Of a DNA stretch of 47,433 nucleotides, positions 24,562 through 32,508 are shown in pieces. The stretch's first letter is position 1, and every line of letters starts with the position of its first letter. The notes beneath the pieces are model-generated. The model was not told the origin of the DNA. It saw nothing but the letters and a program-made list of their open reading frames with translations, and made no database searches. Location of the stretch: positions 1 through 47,433 of the forward strand of contig CAJTVU010000012.1 in assembly GCA_910580235.1 (NCBI GenBank), in the 5' to 3' direction. The position numbers were made by a program, and so were the translations under genes. Origin of the DNA: an uncultured Dorea sp. Lineage in GTDB: Bacteria; Bacillota; Clostridia; Lachnospirales; Lachnospiraceae.

Positions 24562-25228
24562 TCTGGGACGGGGCATTTTTAAAAATGCCCCGTCCCAGAT
24601 TGGAAGGATATTGATATTATTTATTGGTCTTACGATTGCCCATTTGGGAGTCACATTGTTTCTATTGACAGATTTGGGAGCAGACCCCTTCAATGTATTT
24701 GTACAGGGGCTCTTTCGGACGCTACATACATTCATAGGGGCGCTGACTCACGGGTATACGCATATTACGGTCTCTATCGTCATTATGTTGGCTCTTCTTT
24801 TTATTGATAGAAGCTATATTAAGATTGGCACGGTATTGTGCATGTTATTTGGCGGGCCGATCATTGATTTTTTTTCCGGGCTTCTTGGAGGTACGATTCA
24901 TTCCGGGAATCCCCTTGCAGCCCGGATCCTGACCCTTGCCGCAGGCTGTGTCATCCTGGCTTTTGGCATGACTATTGTAATTAAGTCTGATGCCGGTACT
25001 GGCCCCAATGATCTTGTCGCGGTCGTAATCAGTGATAAGCTGTCTAAACCTTTTGGACGGACCCGGATCATTGTTGATTTCTGCTTTGTCGCTATTGGCT
25101 TTGCCCTGGGAGGGGCGGTCGGGATCGGCACGATCATCAGTGCGTTTCTCGTGGGGCCGGTTGCAGGAGCCTTTTTGCCATATAGTGAGAAATTGGTGAA
25201 CCGGCTGCTCAAATCTGGGACGGGGTAA
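24539..25228 (+). CDS. YczE/YitT-like integral membrane protein
   Basis: About 229 residues with five or more hydrophobic segments. ILILFIGLTIAHLGVTLFLL and GADPFNVFVQGL near the start match the YczE-like family of unknown function. ATG 24539 follows AAAGGA; ATG 24551 is an alternative. Either start overlaps or abuts the fusion gene. A 42-bp palindrome (24560-24601) lies inside the coding sequence and supplies about 14 N-terminal residues. A second copy supplies the last codons and the stop. Transport is likely but the substrate is unknown. Confidence 0.75.
   Translation: MISGMKTNLGRGIFKNAPSQIGRILILFIGLTIAHLGVTLFLLTDLGADPFNVFVQGLFRTLHTFIGALTHGYTHITVSIVIMLALLFIDRSYIKIGTVLCMLFGGPIIDFFSGLLGGTIHSGNPLAARILTLAAGCVILAFGMTIVIKSDAGTGPNDLVAVVISDKLSKPFGRTRIIVDFCFVAIGFALGGAVGIGTIISAFLVGPVAGAFLPYSEKLVNRLLKSGTG
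24560..24601. repeat. Repeat A, copy 1: perfect 42-bp palindrome
   Basis: Two exactly complementary 21-nt arms with no loop: outer AATCTGGGACGGGG and inner CATTTTT. It begins in the stop codon of the fusion gene and lies within the start of the YczE-like gene. It could act as a terminator or attenuator between them. Confidence 0.9.
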
Positions 25229-25253
25229 AATTAATTTTACCCCGTCCCAGATT
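25212..25253. repeat. Repeat A, copy 2: perfect 42-bp palindrome
   Basis: Outer arms AATCTGGGACGGGG are identical to copy 1, but the inner seven bases are TAAAATT and still perfectly self-complementary. It contains the stop codon of the YczE-like gene and touches that of the convergent lipoprotein gene, so it is a good bidirectional terminator. Confidence 0.9.
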
Positions 25254-25773
25254 ATGGTTTTTCTTCAGAAACGTCAGGATGTAGAAAGGTATATTGGAGT
25301 ATCTGGATTTCTTCTGTAGCGACGGTATTGATCAGCACATTGCCTTCTTTCAGATACCAGACGTCGCCGGGAGAGGCTAAGTCGGAAAATTTATCAGAAT
25401 GGAACTGAAAGCCGCTTTCTCCCAGCATGTCCTCTGCCTCGCTGTGGAGCTTATCATAAGCTTCTTCCAGATCTTTTGAATCTTTTGCCGTATACATCCA
25501 CGACAGAGCCACTAGCTTTTCTTCGGCGTTAAAAGAATATTTGACAGATCCTTCCAGCCCGTCGTATGTTTTCGGAAAAACATAGGTCGTGCCGTCGTAT
25601 AAGGAATCGTAGGCCTCGGTGTAGCCGCCTTCAAGGGCGGTAATGTCTTCCAGGGAATCTCCCCAAGTGATTGTAGTGAAAGGGCATTTTACTTTTTTTT
25701 GCTGGCATCCAGCTGTAATGGTAAGGAGCGCGAAAAGAAGGAAGAAAGAAATGTATCGAAGTAGCTGTTTCAT
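25252..25773 (-). CDS. Secreted lipoprotein of unknown function
   Basis: A 173-residue predicted lipoprotein. A basic N-terminus, a hydrophobic segment YISFFLLFALLTI and a lipobox TAGC are visible. The mature part is acidic, with repeated Tyr/Asp and no family I recognise. The start at the complement of 25773 has GGAGG 5 bases upstream. It converges on the YczE-like gene and diverges from the LacI gene at 25995. Probably surface-exposed. Confidence 0.75.
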   Translation of the reverse strand: MKQLLRYISFFLLFALLTITAGCQQKKVKCPFTTITWGDSLEDITALEGGYTEAYDSLYDGTTYVFPKTYDGLEGSVKYSFNAEEKLVALSWMYTAKDSKDLEEAYDKLHSEAEDMLGESGFQFHSDKFSDLASPGDVWYLKEGNVLINTVATEEIQILQYTFLHPDVSEEKP

Positions 25774-25957
25774 AGGAACCTCCAAAAATAAATATTATAA
25801 TTCGGCGTCAGGGATGTCTGACTCCTGAATCCCATTATACAACAGATATGGATAGAAAAATAATGAATTTTTCGTGTTCGCTATATATTTTTTGAAGATA
25901 TATAGTTTTGTATTGACTTAACAGAGAAATGTGTGATTTACTAAAAATAGTATAAGG

Positions 25958-25971
25958 ACAAAACGTTTCGC
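25958..25971. promoter_or_regulatory. LacI-type operator before the LacI gene at 25995
   Basis: ACAAAACGTTTCGC contains the AAACGTTT core and lies 24 bases before the start codon, just after a TATAAG -10-like box (25951). Autoregulation is likely. The remaining gap back to 25774 is AT-rich without other clear signals. Confidence 0.65.
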
Positions 25972-25994
25972 GCAATGAAAAGAAGGTGGCAATT

Positions 25995-26996
25995 ATGGCG
26001 GCGACAATGCATGATGTGAAAGATAAGACAGGCTTATCTCTGGCGACGATCTCCAAGTATCTGAATGGAGGGAATGTGCTTCCGGAGAATAAGATATTGA
26101 TTGAGAAAGCGATCAAAGAATTGAATTATGAGGTAAATGAGATCGCAAGAGGGCTTGTAAAGAACAAGACAAAGATGGTGGGGGTGATGGTGCATGATAT
26201 TGAATGCTATTTTTCGGGAAAGCTTCTGCATTATATCGGCCAGGAGCTTCGGAAATTCGGATATGGGATGATGATCTGTGATTCCTGCAATGATGAAGAG
26301 ATAGAAGCTCAGAATGTAAAATTCCTTGTCAGCCGTAAAGTAGACGGGATTATTGTAGTGCCGGTAAATATAAAGGGCGGATTTTTAAAGCCTGCCAAGA
26401 AGAGCGGTATTCCGGTAGTTCTTGTGGATCGCTTCTGTGAGGACGAAGAGTTTGATTATGTGGGGATCGATAATAAGACAGCGGCTTTCCGGGCGGTAGA
26501 CGTTCTGCTGAAAAATAATCACAGGGATATTGCCATCATCGCTTCAGATGTGGAATATACCGGAATCGAACGTATCAAAGGGTATGAAGAAGCGATGCGG
26601 CAGGCGGGCCTTGAGATCCGGGAGGAGTATATAAAGAAAGGGAGGCACTCTACGGAGGTCGGCTATGAGAAGATGAAAAAGCTGCTGGTTATGGAGAGGC
26701 GCCCCACTGCTGTTTTAATGGGAAATTATGATACGATGCTGGGCGGCGTCCTGGCAGTAAACGAGTCGGAGATCTCGTGCCCGGAAGATATTTCTCTGAT
26801 TGGCTTTGATGCGCTGCTTATTACTGGCGTTGTCCGCCCAAGCTGGTATATGGTCGTCCAGCCCATGGAGGGGATCTGCGAGAAGGCGGTGGAGCTGCTG
26901 ATGGGGCGGATCCAAAAGGGAGATGATGGAGCCCCGGTGAAGATATATTGCGGTACGAAAATGCAGGAGGGGGAATCTGTCCGAGCCATTGACTGA
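25995..26996 (+). CDS. LacI-family regulator of the downstream sugar transporter
   Basis: A 333-residue regulator. The HTH reads MHDVKDKTGLSLATISKYLN, the hinge contains IARGLVKNKTKMVG, and a sugar-binding sensor domain follows. ATG 25995 has an AAGAAGGTGG site; GTG 25986 lies too close to it. Its stop codon overlaps a GAAACGTTTC operator, and further operators lie upstream of it and of the transporter. It resembles the LacI at 20007. The ligand is probably the sugar imported by the transporter, L-fucose or a relative. Confidence 0.88.
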   Translation: MAATMHDVKDKTGLSLATISKYLNGGNVLPENKILIEKAIKELNYEVNEIARGLVKNKTKMVGVMVHDIECYFSGKLLHYIGQELRKFGYGMMICDSCNDEEIEAQNVKFLVSRKVDGIIVVPVNIKGGFLKPAKKSGIPVVLVDRFCEDEEFDYVGIDNKTAAFRAVDVLLKNNHRDIAIIASDVEYTGIERIKGYEEAMRQAGLEIREEYIKKGRHSTEVGYEKMKKLLVMERRPTAVLMGNYDTMLGGVLAVNESEISCPEDISLIGFDALLITGVVRPSWYMVVQPMEGICEKAVELLMGRIQKGDDGAPVKIYCGTKMQEGESVRAID

Positions 26997-27004
26997 AACG
27001 TTTC
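26995..27004. promoter_or_regulatory. LacI-type operator upstream of the transporter promoter
   Basis: GAAACGTTTC is a perfect 10-bp palindrome overlapping the LacI stop codon, about 95 bp before the predicted transcription start. With the site near 27176 it could form a repression loop. Confidence 0.65.
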
Positions 27005-27058
27005 GTGAGGATGATTCTTGTATTCATATAGAATTTAGAAAAATAATCTAGAAATTTG

Positions 27059-27087
27059 TTGACGTCCAAGAAAACAAATAGTATAAT
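27059..27087 (+). promoter_or_regulatory. Sigma-A promoter of the ABC transporter/fucose operon
   Basis: TTGACG at 27059-27064 and a perfect TATAAT at 27082-27087 are separated by 17 bp. Start of transcription is near 27094. Confidence 0.8.
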
Positions 27088-27169
27088 ATGCACTATAGAA
27101 ATAATAATTTTTCTTAAGATATGTAAAGAATATCTAAAAGGACAGAAATGATTTTCTCTATAAGGGAGA

Positions 27170-27183
27170 GCGAAACGTTACGC
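27170..27183. promoter_or_regulatory. LacI-type operator downstream of the transporter promoter
   Basis: GCGAAACGTTACGC is a near-perfect palindrome (6 of 7 pairs) about 80 bp into the transcript and about 176 bp from the 26995 site. It would suit a roadblock or a DNA loop. Confidence 0.65.
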
Positions 27184-27245
27184 GATTAGCGAAGAAATGT
27201 TTGTGGCGTGCGGAAATTCGAAAGTGTTTTAAAGGAGGAATGAAA

Positions 27246-28220
27246 GTGGGGAAAATTAAAGAAAATGCATTTGTAAAAAAGGTGGGATTCAACAGGATCG
27301 TCCTGGTTTTTGTCTTGCTTATGATGTATCTGGCATTCGGGGTCTTGACAGGAGGGAAGTTCTTTGGGACTTCACGTATTATAAATACACTGAACTATGT
27401 GTACTTCTTAGGCTTTCTTTCTTTGGGAGTAACGTTTGTGATCGCTACGGGCGGGATTGATTTCTCTATAGGGCCGGTAATGTTCTGCTGTGCTCTTGTT
27501 TCTGGCTATTCTCTGACTACATATGGCGTCCCGATGGCGGCGAGTCTTGTCATGAGCATTCTGATCGGATTCGTTTTTGGCATTTTTAACGGGTATCTGG
27601 TGGCGTACTGGAAAGTGCCGCCGTTCATCGTATCAATGGCAAGCATGAACATCGCAAAAGGAATCGCGGCCGTATTTACAAAGACACAGTCTGTGAGCTG
27701 GCCGCAGGCGGCGGCAGAGGGCGGCTGGTACAGGAACCTTATCAGCCTGAACAGGATCCCGATCGGCCTGATCATCTTCCTGGGCGTTGCGATCGTCTGT
27801 GCCATCGTGCTGAACAAGACGAAATGGGGGCGCTACATACTCTGTCTCGGAAGCAATGAGGAGGCAGTAAGGCTTTCCGGGGTCAATGTTAAGAGATGGA
27901 AGATGCTGGCATATATTATATGTGGGACACTGGTCGGGGTAGCGTCTATCTTCTTTGTGGCGGCTTATACGACCGTACAGCCAGGGTATGGAGACCAGTA
28001 CAACAATGAGGCGATCGCCGGATGCGTAATGGGCGGCACGTCCATGGTCGGCGGGCTTGCGTCTATCGGAGGTACTGTAATCGGCGTATTTATCATTTCT
28101 CTTTTGCAGCAGGGTATTCTTGCCTTAGGATTTACAAAAGAGTACCAATATATCATTACTGGCCTGATCGTTATTGCGGCGGTCTACTCAGACGTTTCCG
28201 CAAGGCGCAGGAAGAATTAG
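27246..28220 (+). CDS. ABC sugar transporter permease (RbsC-like), first
   Basis: A 324-residue multi-pass membrane protein of the ribose-type permease family (BPD_transp_2). About eight to ten hydrophobic segments are visible, with the conserved GVTFVIATGGIDFSIGPVM and GSNEEAVRLSGVNV loops. It forms the membrane channel with the second permease at 29761. GTG 27246 is chosen because AAAGGAGG at 27231-27238 is 7 bases away; the nearby ATG 27240 is too close. First gene of the transporter operon. Confidence 0.88.
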   Translation: MGKIKENAFVKKVGFNRIVLVFVLLMMYLAFGVLTGGKFFGTSRIINTLNYVYFLGFLSLGVTFVIATGGIDFSIGPVMFCCALVSGYSLTTYGVPMAASLVMSILIGFVFGIFNGYLVAYWKVPPFIVSMASMNIAKGIAAVFTKTQSVSWPQAAAEGGWYRNLISLNRIPIGLIIFLGVAIVCAIVLNKTKWGRYILCLGSNEEAVRLSGVNVKRWKMLAYIICGTLVGVASIFFVAAYTTVQPGYGDQYNNEAIAGCVMGGTSMVGGLASIGGTVIGVFIISLLQQGILALGFTKEYQYIITGLIVIAAVYSDVSARRRKN

Positions 28221-28248
28221 TGATAGCAGAGAAAGGAGAGGTGAGAAG

Positions 28249-29745
28249 ATGGGCGATATTATTTTGACAATGAAAGGTATTGATAAATCATTCCCTGGCG
28301 TTCATGCGCTGGATCATGTGGACCTGGAGGTAAGAAAGGGCGAAGTCCTTGCGCTGATGGGAGAGAACGGCGCAGGCAAATCAACTTTGATGAAGGTGCT
28401 GACGGGCATTTATAAAAAAGACTCCGGTACGATTACATATGAAGGGAAGGAAGTAGAGTTTAAGAATACGAGGGAAGCTCAGGATGTGGGCATCGTGATC
28501 GTGCATCAGGAGCTGAATATGCTGGGGCATTTGACCGTTGCTCAGAACCTGTTCATCGGCAGAGAGTTCAAAAAAGGCATCCGGATCGATGATAAGAAGA
28601 TGAATGAAGAAGCGAAGAAGCTTTTTGACAGGCTGAACGTTGATATTGATCCGACAGAAATGATGGCAAATCTGACAGTAGGAAAGCAGCAGATGTGTGA
28701 AATCGCCAAGGCGGTCTCTTTTGACGCCAAAGTCATTATTTTTGACGAGCCGTCCGCGGCGCTTACGGAAGCTGAGATCGAAGAAATGTTCAAGATCATC
28801 CGTGATCTGAAGGAGAAAGATATTGCCATGGTCTATATCTCCCACCGTATGGACGAGATCAAAGTGATTACGGACCGCGTAACAGTAATGCGGGATGGAA
28901 CGTACGTAGGGACGTTGATTACGGAAGAATGTACGAAAGAAGACATCATCAATATGATGGTTGGCCGTGTTATTTATGAAGAGCCGAAGACAGAGAGCCA
29001 AGTCCCGGAAGATGCGCCGGTCGTTCTTAAGGTGGAGCATCTGAATGCAGGCAGAATGGTGCAGGACGTAAGCTTTGAGCTGCGCAAAGGCGAGATTCTT
29101 GGCTTTTCAGGGCTGATGGGAGCCGGCCGTACAGAGACGGCGAGAGCATTATTCGGGGCGGATCCGAAAGAAAGCGGCGATATTTATGTGAACGGCAAGA
29201 AGGTGACGATCAATAGCCCGCAGGACGCAGTTGAATGCGGCATCGGCTATCTTTCAGAGGATAGGAAGAGGTACGGTATCGTAGTCCAGAAGACGGTAGC
29301 GGAAAATACGACGATGGCTTCTATGCGGAATTTTATGAAAGGTATTTTCATTAATAAGAAAAAAGAAGCAGAGGTTGCCGATAAATATGTAGAAGCGCTT
29401 GCGACAAAGACGCCGGGCATAGATCAGCAGGTCGTGAATCTGTCTGGCGGTAATCAGCAGAAGGTCGTTATTGCAAAGTGGCTGACGCGTAACAGCGATA
29501 TCCTTATTTTCGACGAGCCTACAAGGGGTATTGACGTAGGCGCTAAGAATGAGATTTATAAATTAATGAACAAACTGGTGCAGGAAGGCAAGTCGATTAT
29601 TATGATCTCTTCAGAAATGACAGAAATCTTGCGAATGAGCGATCGTATCATCGTTATGTGCGAAGGCAAGAAGACAGGGGAGATTGATATCTCCGAGGCG
29701 AAACAGGAGACGATTATGAATCTTGCGACGAGAGAGTGCGAATAA
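28249..29745 (+). CDS. ABC sugar transporter ATP-binding protein (RbsA/MglA-like, two NBDs)
   Basis: A 498-residue protein with two ATPase domains in tandem. The first has Walker A GENGAGKST and VGKQQMCEIAKA as signature. The second has SGLMGAGRTETARALFG as a modified P-loop and LSGGNQQKVVIAKWL as signature, with Walker B ILIFDEPTRGID. This arrangement is standard for RbsA/AraG/MglA. ATG 28249 follows AAAGGAGAGGTG. It drives import by the two permeases flanking it. Confidence 0.93.
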   Translation: MGDIILTMKGIDKSFPGVHALDHVDLEVRKGEVLALMGENGAGKSTLMKVLTGIYKKDSGTITYEGKEVEFKNTREAQDVGIVIVHQELNMLGHLTVAQNLFIGREFKKGIRIDDKKMNEEAKKLFDRLNVDIDPTEMMANLTVGKQQMCEIAKAVSFDAKVIIFDEPSAALTEAEIEEMFKIIRDLKEKDIAMVYISHRMDEIKVITDRVTVMRDGTYVGTLITEECTKEDIINMMVGRVIYEEPKTESQVPEDAPVVLKVEHLNAGRMVQDVSFELRKGEILGFSGLMGAGRTETARALFGADPKESGDIYVNGKKVTINSPQDAVECGIGYLSEDRKRYGIVVQKTVAENTTMASMRNFMKGIFINKKKEAEVADKYVEALATKTPGIDQQVVNLSGGNQQKVVIAKWLTRNSDILIFDEPTRGIDVGAKNEIYKLMNKLVQEGKSIIMISSEMTEILRMSDRIIVMCEGKKTGEIDISEAKQETIMNLATRECE

Positions 29746-29760
29746 AGGAGGGGTAAGGAG

Positions 29761-30732
29761 ATGACGAACAAAAAAACTTTTGGCAGGCTAAAAGGGCGAG
29801 AGGTCATGGTGATGGGGATCATTGTTGCGATGATCATCCTGTTTAGCATTCTCAGCCCTACTTTTAGAACGTACACGACGTTTTTAAGTGTCCTGGACAG
29901 TTCTTATTATATTATACTGATGGCGTTAGGCGTAACATTCCCGCTGATTACAGGCGGCGTAGACCTTTCTATCGGCACTGGCCTCGTCTCTTATGGATTG
30001 ATCGGAGGCTATCTGATCGTAACGATGAAGATGCCGGTAGGAGTCGGCATAGCCGCATGTATCCTCATGGGCATATTGATCGGCCTGTTCAACGGCGCTC
30101 TTGTTGCGCTGATGGATCTGCCGCCGTTCCTTGCAACGCTGTGTACCTGTATGATCACGCGTGGGCTGGGCCCTGCCCTGAGCGAAAGCTTTGGCGTGTC
30201 ATGGCCTTCCGCCATATCAGAGAGCGGCGCGTTCAGGAAGATTTTTAAATTTACGACCGCTGAGGGGACAGTCATTCCGATCGGTATCGTGTTTATGATC
30301 ATCTTAGTAATTATTATGTCCTTTGTATTAGAGCATACAAGAGTGGGGCGTTATACGATCGCCATCGGGAGCAACAAGGAAGCCACAAGGCTTGCCGGCG
30401 TCAATATCAAGTTCTACCATGTCCTGGCATATGTGATATCTGGATTCTTCGCAGGGCTTGCCGGCGTCGCATATGCGGCTACATATGCGACGATCTATCC
30501 GGGCTCAGGAGCAGGATTCGAGCTGGATGCCATCGGAGGGGCGATCGTAGGGGGCGTTTCTGCCACCGGCGGCGTGGGCACGATCTTCGGCTCATTCCTG
30601 GGAGTGATCGTTATCTGCCTTATGAAAGTGGGTCTGCCGTTTATCGGCCTGCAGGCGAATTGGCAGCAGATTTTTATAGGCATTATATTGATAGCGGCGG
30701 TATTGGTTGATGTAATCAAGAAGAAAAAATAA
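29761..30732 (+). CDS. ABC sugar transporter permease (RbsC-like), second
   Basis: A 323-residue permease of the same family as the 27246 product, with the motif LGVTFPLITGGVDLSIGTGL and the cytoplasmic loop GSNKEATRLAGVNI. The pair implies a heterodimeric channel rather than the homodimer usual for ribose systems. It is 15 bases after the ATPase gene and 62 before the binding-protein gene. Confidence 0.9.
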   Translation: MTNKKTFGRLKGREVMVMGIIVAMIILFSILSPTFRTYTTFLSVLDSSYYIILMALGVTFPLITGGVDLSIGTGLVSYGLIGGYLIVTMKMPVGVGIAACILMGILIGLFNGALVALMDLPPFLATLCTCMITRGLGPALSESFGVSWPSAISESGAFRKIFKFTTAEGTVIPIGIVFMIILVIIMSFVLEHTRVGRYTIAIGSNKEATRLAGVNIKFYHVLAYVISGFFAGLAGVAYAATYATIYPGSGAGFELDAIGGAIVGGVSATGGVGTIFGSFLGVIVICLMKVGLPFIGLQANWQQIFIGIILIAAVLVDVIKKKK

Positions 30733-30794
30733 CAGAATATGTTGTTCCAAGAAGGACTTCATATAAAAAATTATTTTAAGGAGGAACGTAAAAA

Positions 30795-31940
30795 ATGAAA
30801 AAGAAAGTTTTAGCTGTTTTGCTTAGCGCAGCGATGGTACTGTCATTAGCAGCCTGTAGCTCTGGCGGTTCTAATGATGGAGGAGACGACGCGACGACAG
30901 GAGACGGCGCCGCAACAGAGGAAAAAGCTGAGGGCGGAAGTAAAGACTACTCATTCCAGATGATCGTTAAGAGCTTCCAGTCTACATACTGGCAGGCAGC
31001 TATCCAGGGAGTTGAGCAGGCAAAATCAGAGCTTGGCGTATCAGTTGAGGCTAACGGGCCGGCAAATGAGTCTGACATCGCTGATCAGGTGCAGATGCTC
31101 AATGATGCAATTGAGAAGAAGCCAGATGGGATCGCTTTGGCAGCATGTGATACAAACTCAGTTATTGATTCTCTTACAAAGGCTTTAGAGGCTGGTATTC
31201 CGGTAGTATGTTTCGACACAGGCGTTGACAACGCTCCGGAAGGCTCTGTAATCGCTACGATCGCTACAGATAACGTGGCAGCCGGCTCAGTTGCAGCAGA
31301 GAAGATGTTCCCGGTCATCGAAGAGAAAGTAAAAGCAGCTACAGCTGACGCCAAAGTCAGGATCGGCGAAGTGAACCAGGATGCTACAGCATTAAATATC
31401 CAGCAGCGTGGACAGGGCTTTATCGACAAGATGTTAGAGCTTTGCACAGGCGCAGGAAAGAAAGTCGCAGTAGTTGGCAACGAGTTCTATGTAAATGGTA
31501 CAAAGGGCGCAGTTGCTGAGGCAGAAGCTGAAGTTATCATCGAAGTCGGCGTTCCGGCACAGACAACAGTAGACCTTGCTTCTACAGAGGCTCAGAAGAT
31601 CATGTCCAAGGACGACACGATCGCGATCTTCGGCTCCAATCAGGTAACGGCTGAAGGCGTTATTACAGCGAACCAGACACTGAACAAGCTGTCAACAGAT
31701 CCTGAAAAAGGAATCATCGCTGCAGGATTTGACGCTGGTACACCGCAGAAAGAAGCGATCACGAACGGACAGTTCATCGGTTCTGTAACACAGTCTCCGC
31801 TGATGATGGGCTATGAGGCTATTGTTGCATTGACAAAGATCGCTGACGGCGAATCAGTATCCGACATGCCGATGGATGGCTACTGGTATGACAAGGACAC
31901 GATGGGAGATGATAATATCGCTCCTAACCTTTACGACTAA
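30795..31940 (+). CDS. Sugar-binding lipoprotein of the ABC transporter (RbsB-like)
   Basis: A 381-residue substrate-binding lipoprotein. A signal peptide with lipobox LAAC (MKKKVLAVLLS...LSLAACSSGG) precedes a low-complexity Gly/Asp/Ala linker and a canonical type I periplasmic-binding fold (FQMIVKSFQSTYWQAAIQGV at the first strand; PVVCFDTGVDN; GFDAGTPQKEAI). Domain order is the normal one. AAGGAGG precedes it. The neighbouring isomerase, kinase and mutarotase point to L-fucose, but related deoxysugars cannot be excluded. Confidence 0.92.
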   Translation: MKKKVLAVLLSAAMVLSLAACSSGGSNDGGDDATTGDGAATEEKAEGGSKDYSFQMIVKSFQSTYWQAAIQGVEQAKSELGVSVEANGPANESDIADQVQMLNDAIEKKPDGIALAACDTNSVIDSLTKALEAGIPVVCFDTGVDNAPEGSVIATIATDNVAAGSVAAEKMFPVIEEKVKAATADAKVRIGEVNQDATALNIQQRGQGFIDKMLELCTGAGKKVAVVGNEFYVNGTKGAVAEAEAEVIIEVGVPAQTTVDLASTEAQKIMSKDDTIAIFGSNQVTAEGVITANQTLNKLSTDPEKGIIAAGFDAGTPQKEAITNGQFIGSVTQSPLMMGYEAIVALTKIADGESVSDMPMDGYWYDKDTMGDDNIAPNLYD

Positions 31941-31975
31941 TATTTATTTTGGTTAGTAAATGCGTTGATGCAGGC

Positions 31976-32006
31976 AAAAGGAATCGGATTTACTCCGATT
32001 CCTTTT
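31976..32006 (+). terminator. Intercistronic terminator after the binding-protein gene
   Basis: AAAAGGAATCGGA pairs perfectly with TCCGATTCCTTTT over 13 bp with a 5-nt loop. It should reduce transcription into the catabolic genes, favouring excess transporter. Confidence 0.8.
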
Positions 32007-32036
32007 GCTAATAGGGCGGATGGCAGGAGGAGGCAT

Positions 32037-32480
32037 ATGCTTGAGAATGTAGAAACAATGTTCGACAACATGAGAGACATGCTGAAGAAACTAAAAAAGA
32101 AGTCATATGAGGACAATATGGAGCAGTTTCTTAAAAAAAATGACCATTATTTCCAGGAAATGACGGAATATATGGATGCGACGGATGAGAAAGAAAAAGC
32201 TGCCGGAGAGATTGCGGCGATTCTTGGCCAATGTGTAGAGGATACATTCGGCAAAGGCGCGAAAAAAAAGATTCCTTCTTCTACGCAGGCGGATATCAAT
32301 TTTTTTATGATCTATTATGTCTTCCCAGCTATTCTGAAAACGGGGCACGGAGATTGCAGATTGCTTGCAGACGGCATATGCACAGAGTGGAAAGAGCGTT
32401 TTAAGAACAGTGCGATCAGTTATACAGATTATGATTCACTGTATGGCGCATTTAAAGAAAAGGTATTTGGGATCTTTTAA
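32037..32480 (+). CDS. Hypothetical helical protein in the fucose operon
   Basis: A 147-residue protein I do not recognise. The first 70 residues are rich in Lys, Glu and Met and probably helical; the second half has a hydrophobic stretch FFMIYYVFPAIL and paired Cys (GDCRLLADGIC). ATG 32037 follows GGAGGAGG, a strong site, and the gene sits between the transporter and the kinase in the same direction, so it is probably expressed. No signal peptide is seen. Confidence 0.7.
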   Translation: MLENVETMFDNMRDMLKKLKKKSYEDNMEQFLKKNDHYFQEMTEYMDATDEKEKAAGEIAAILGQCVEDTFGKGAKKKIPSSTQADINFFMIYYVFPAILKTGHGDCRLLADGICTEWKERFKNSAISYTDYDSLYGAFKEKVFGIF

Positions 32481-32508
32481 TTTTCTGAAAATGAAAGGAG
32501 GAGATGCT

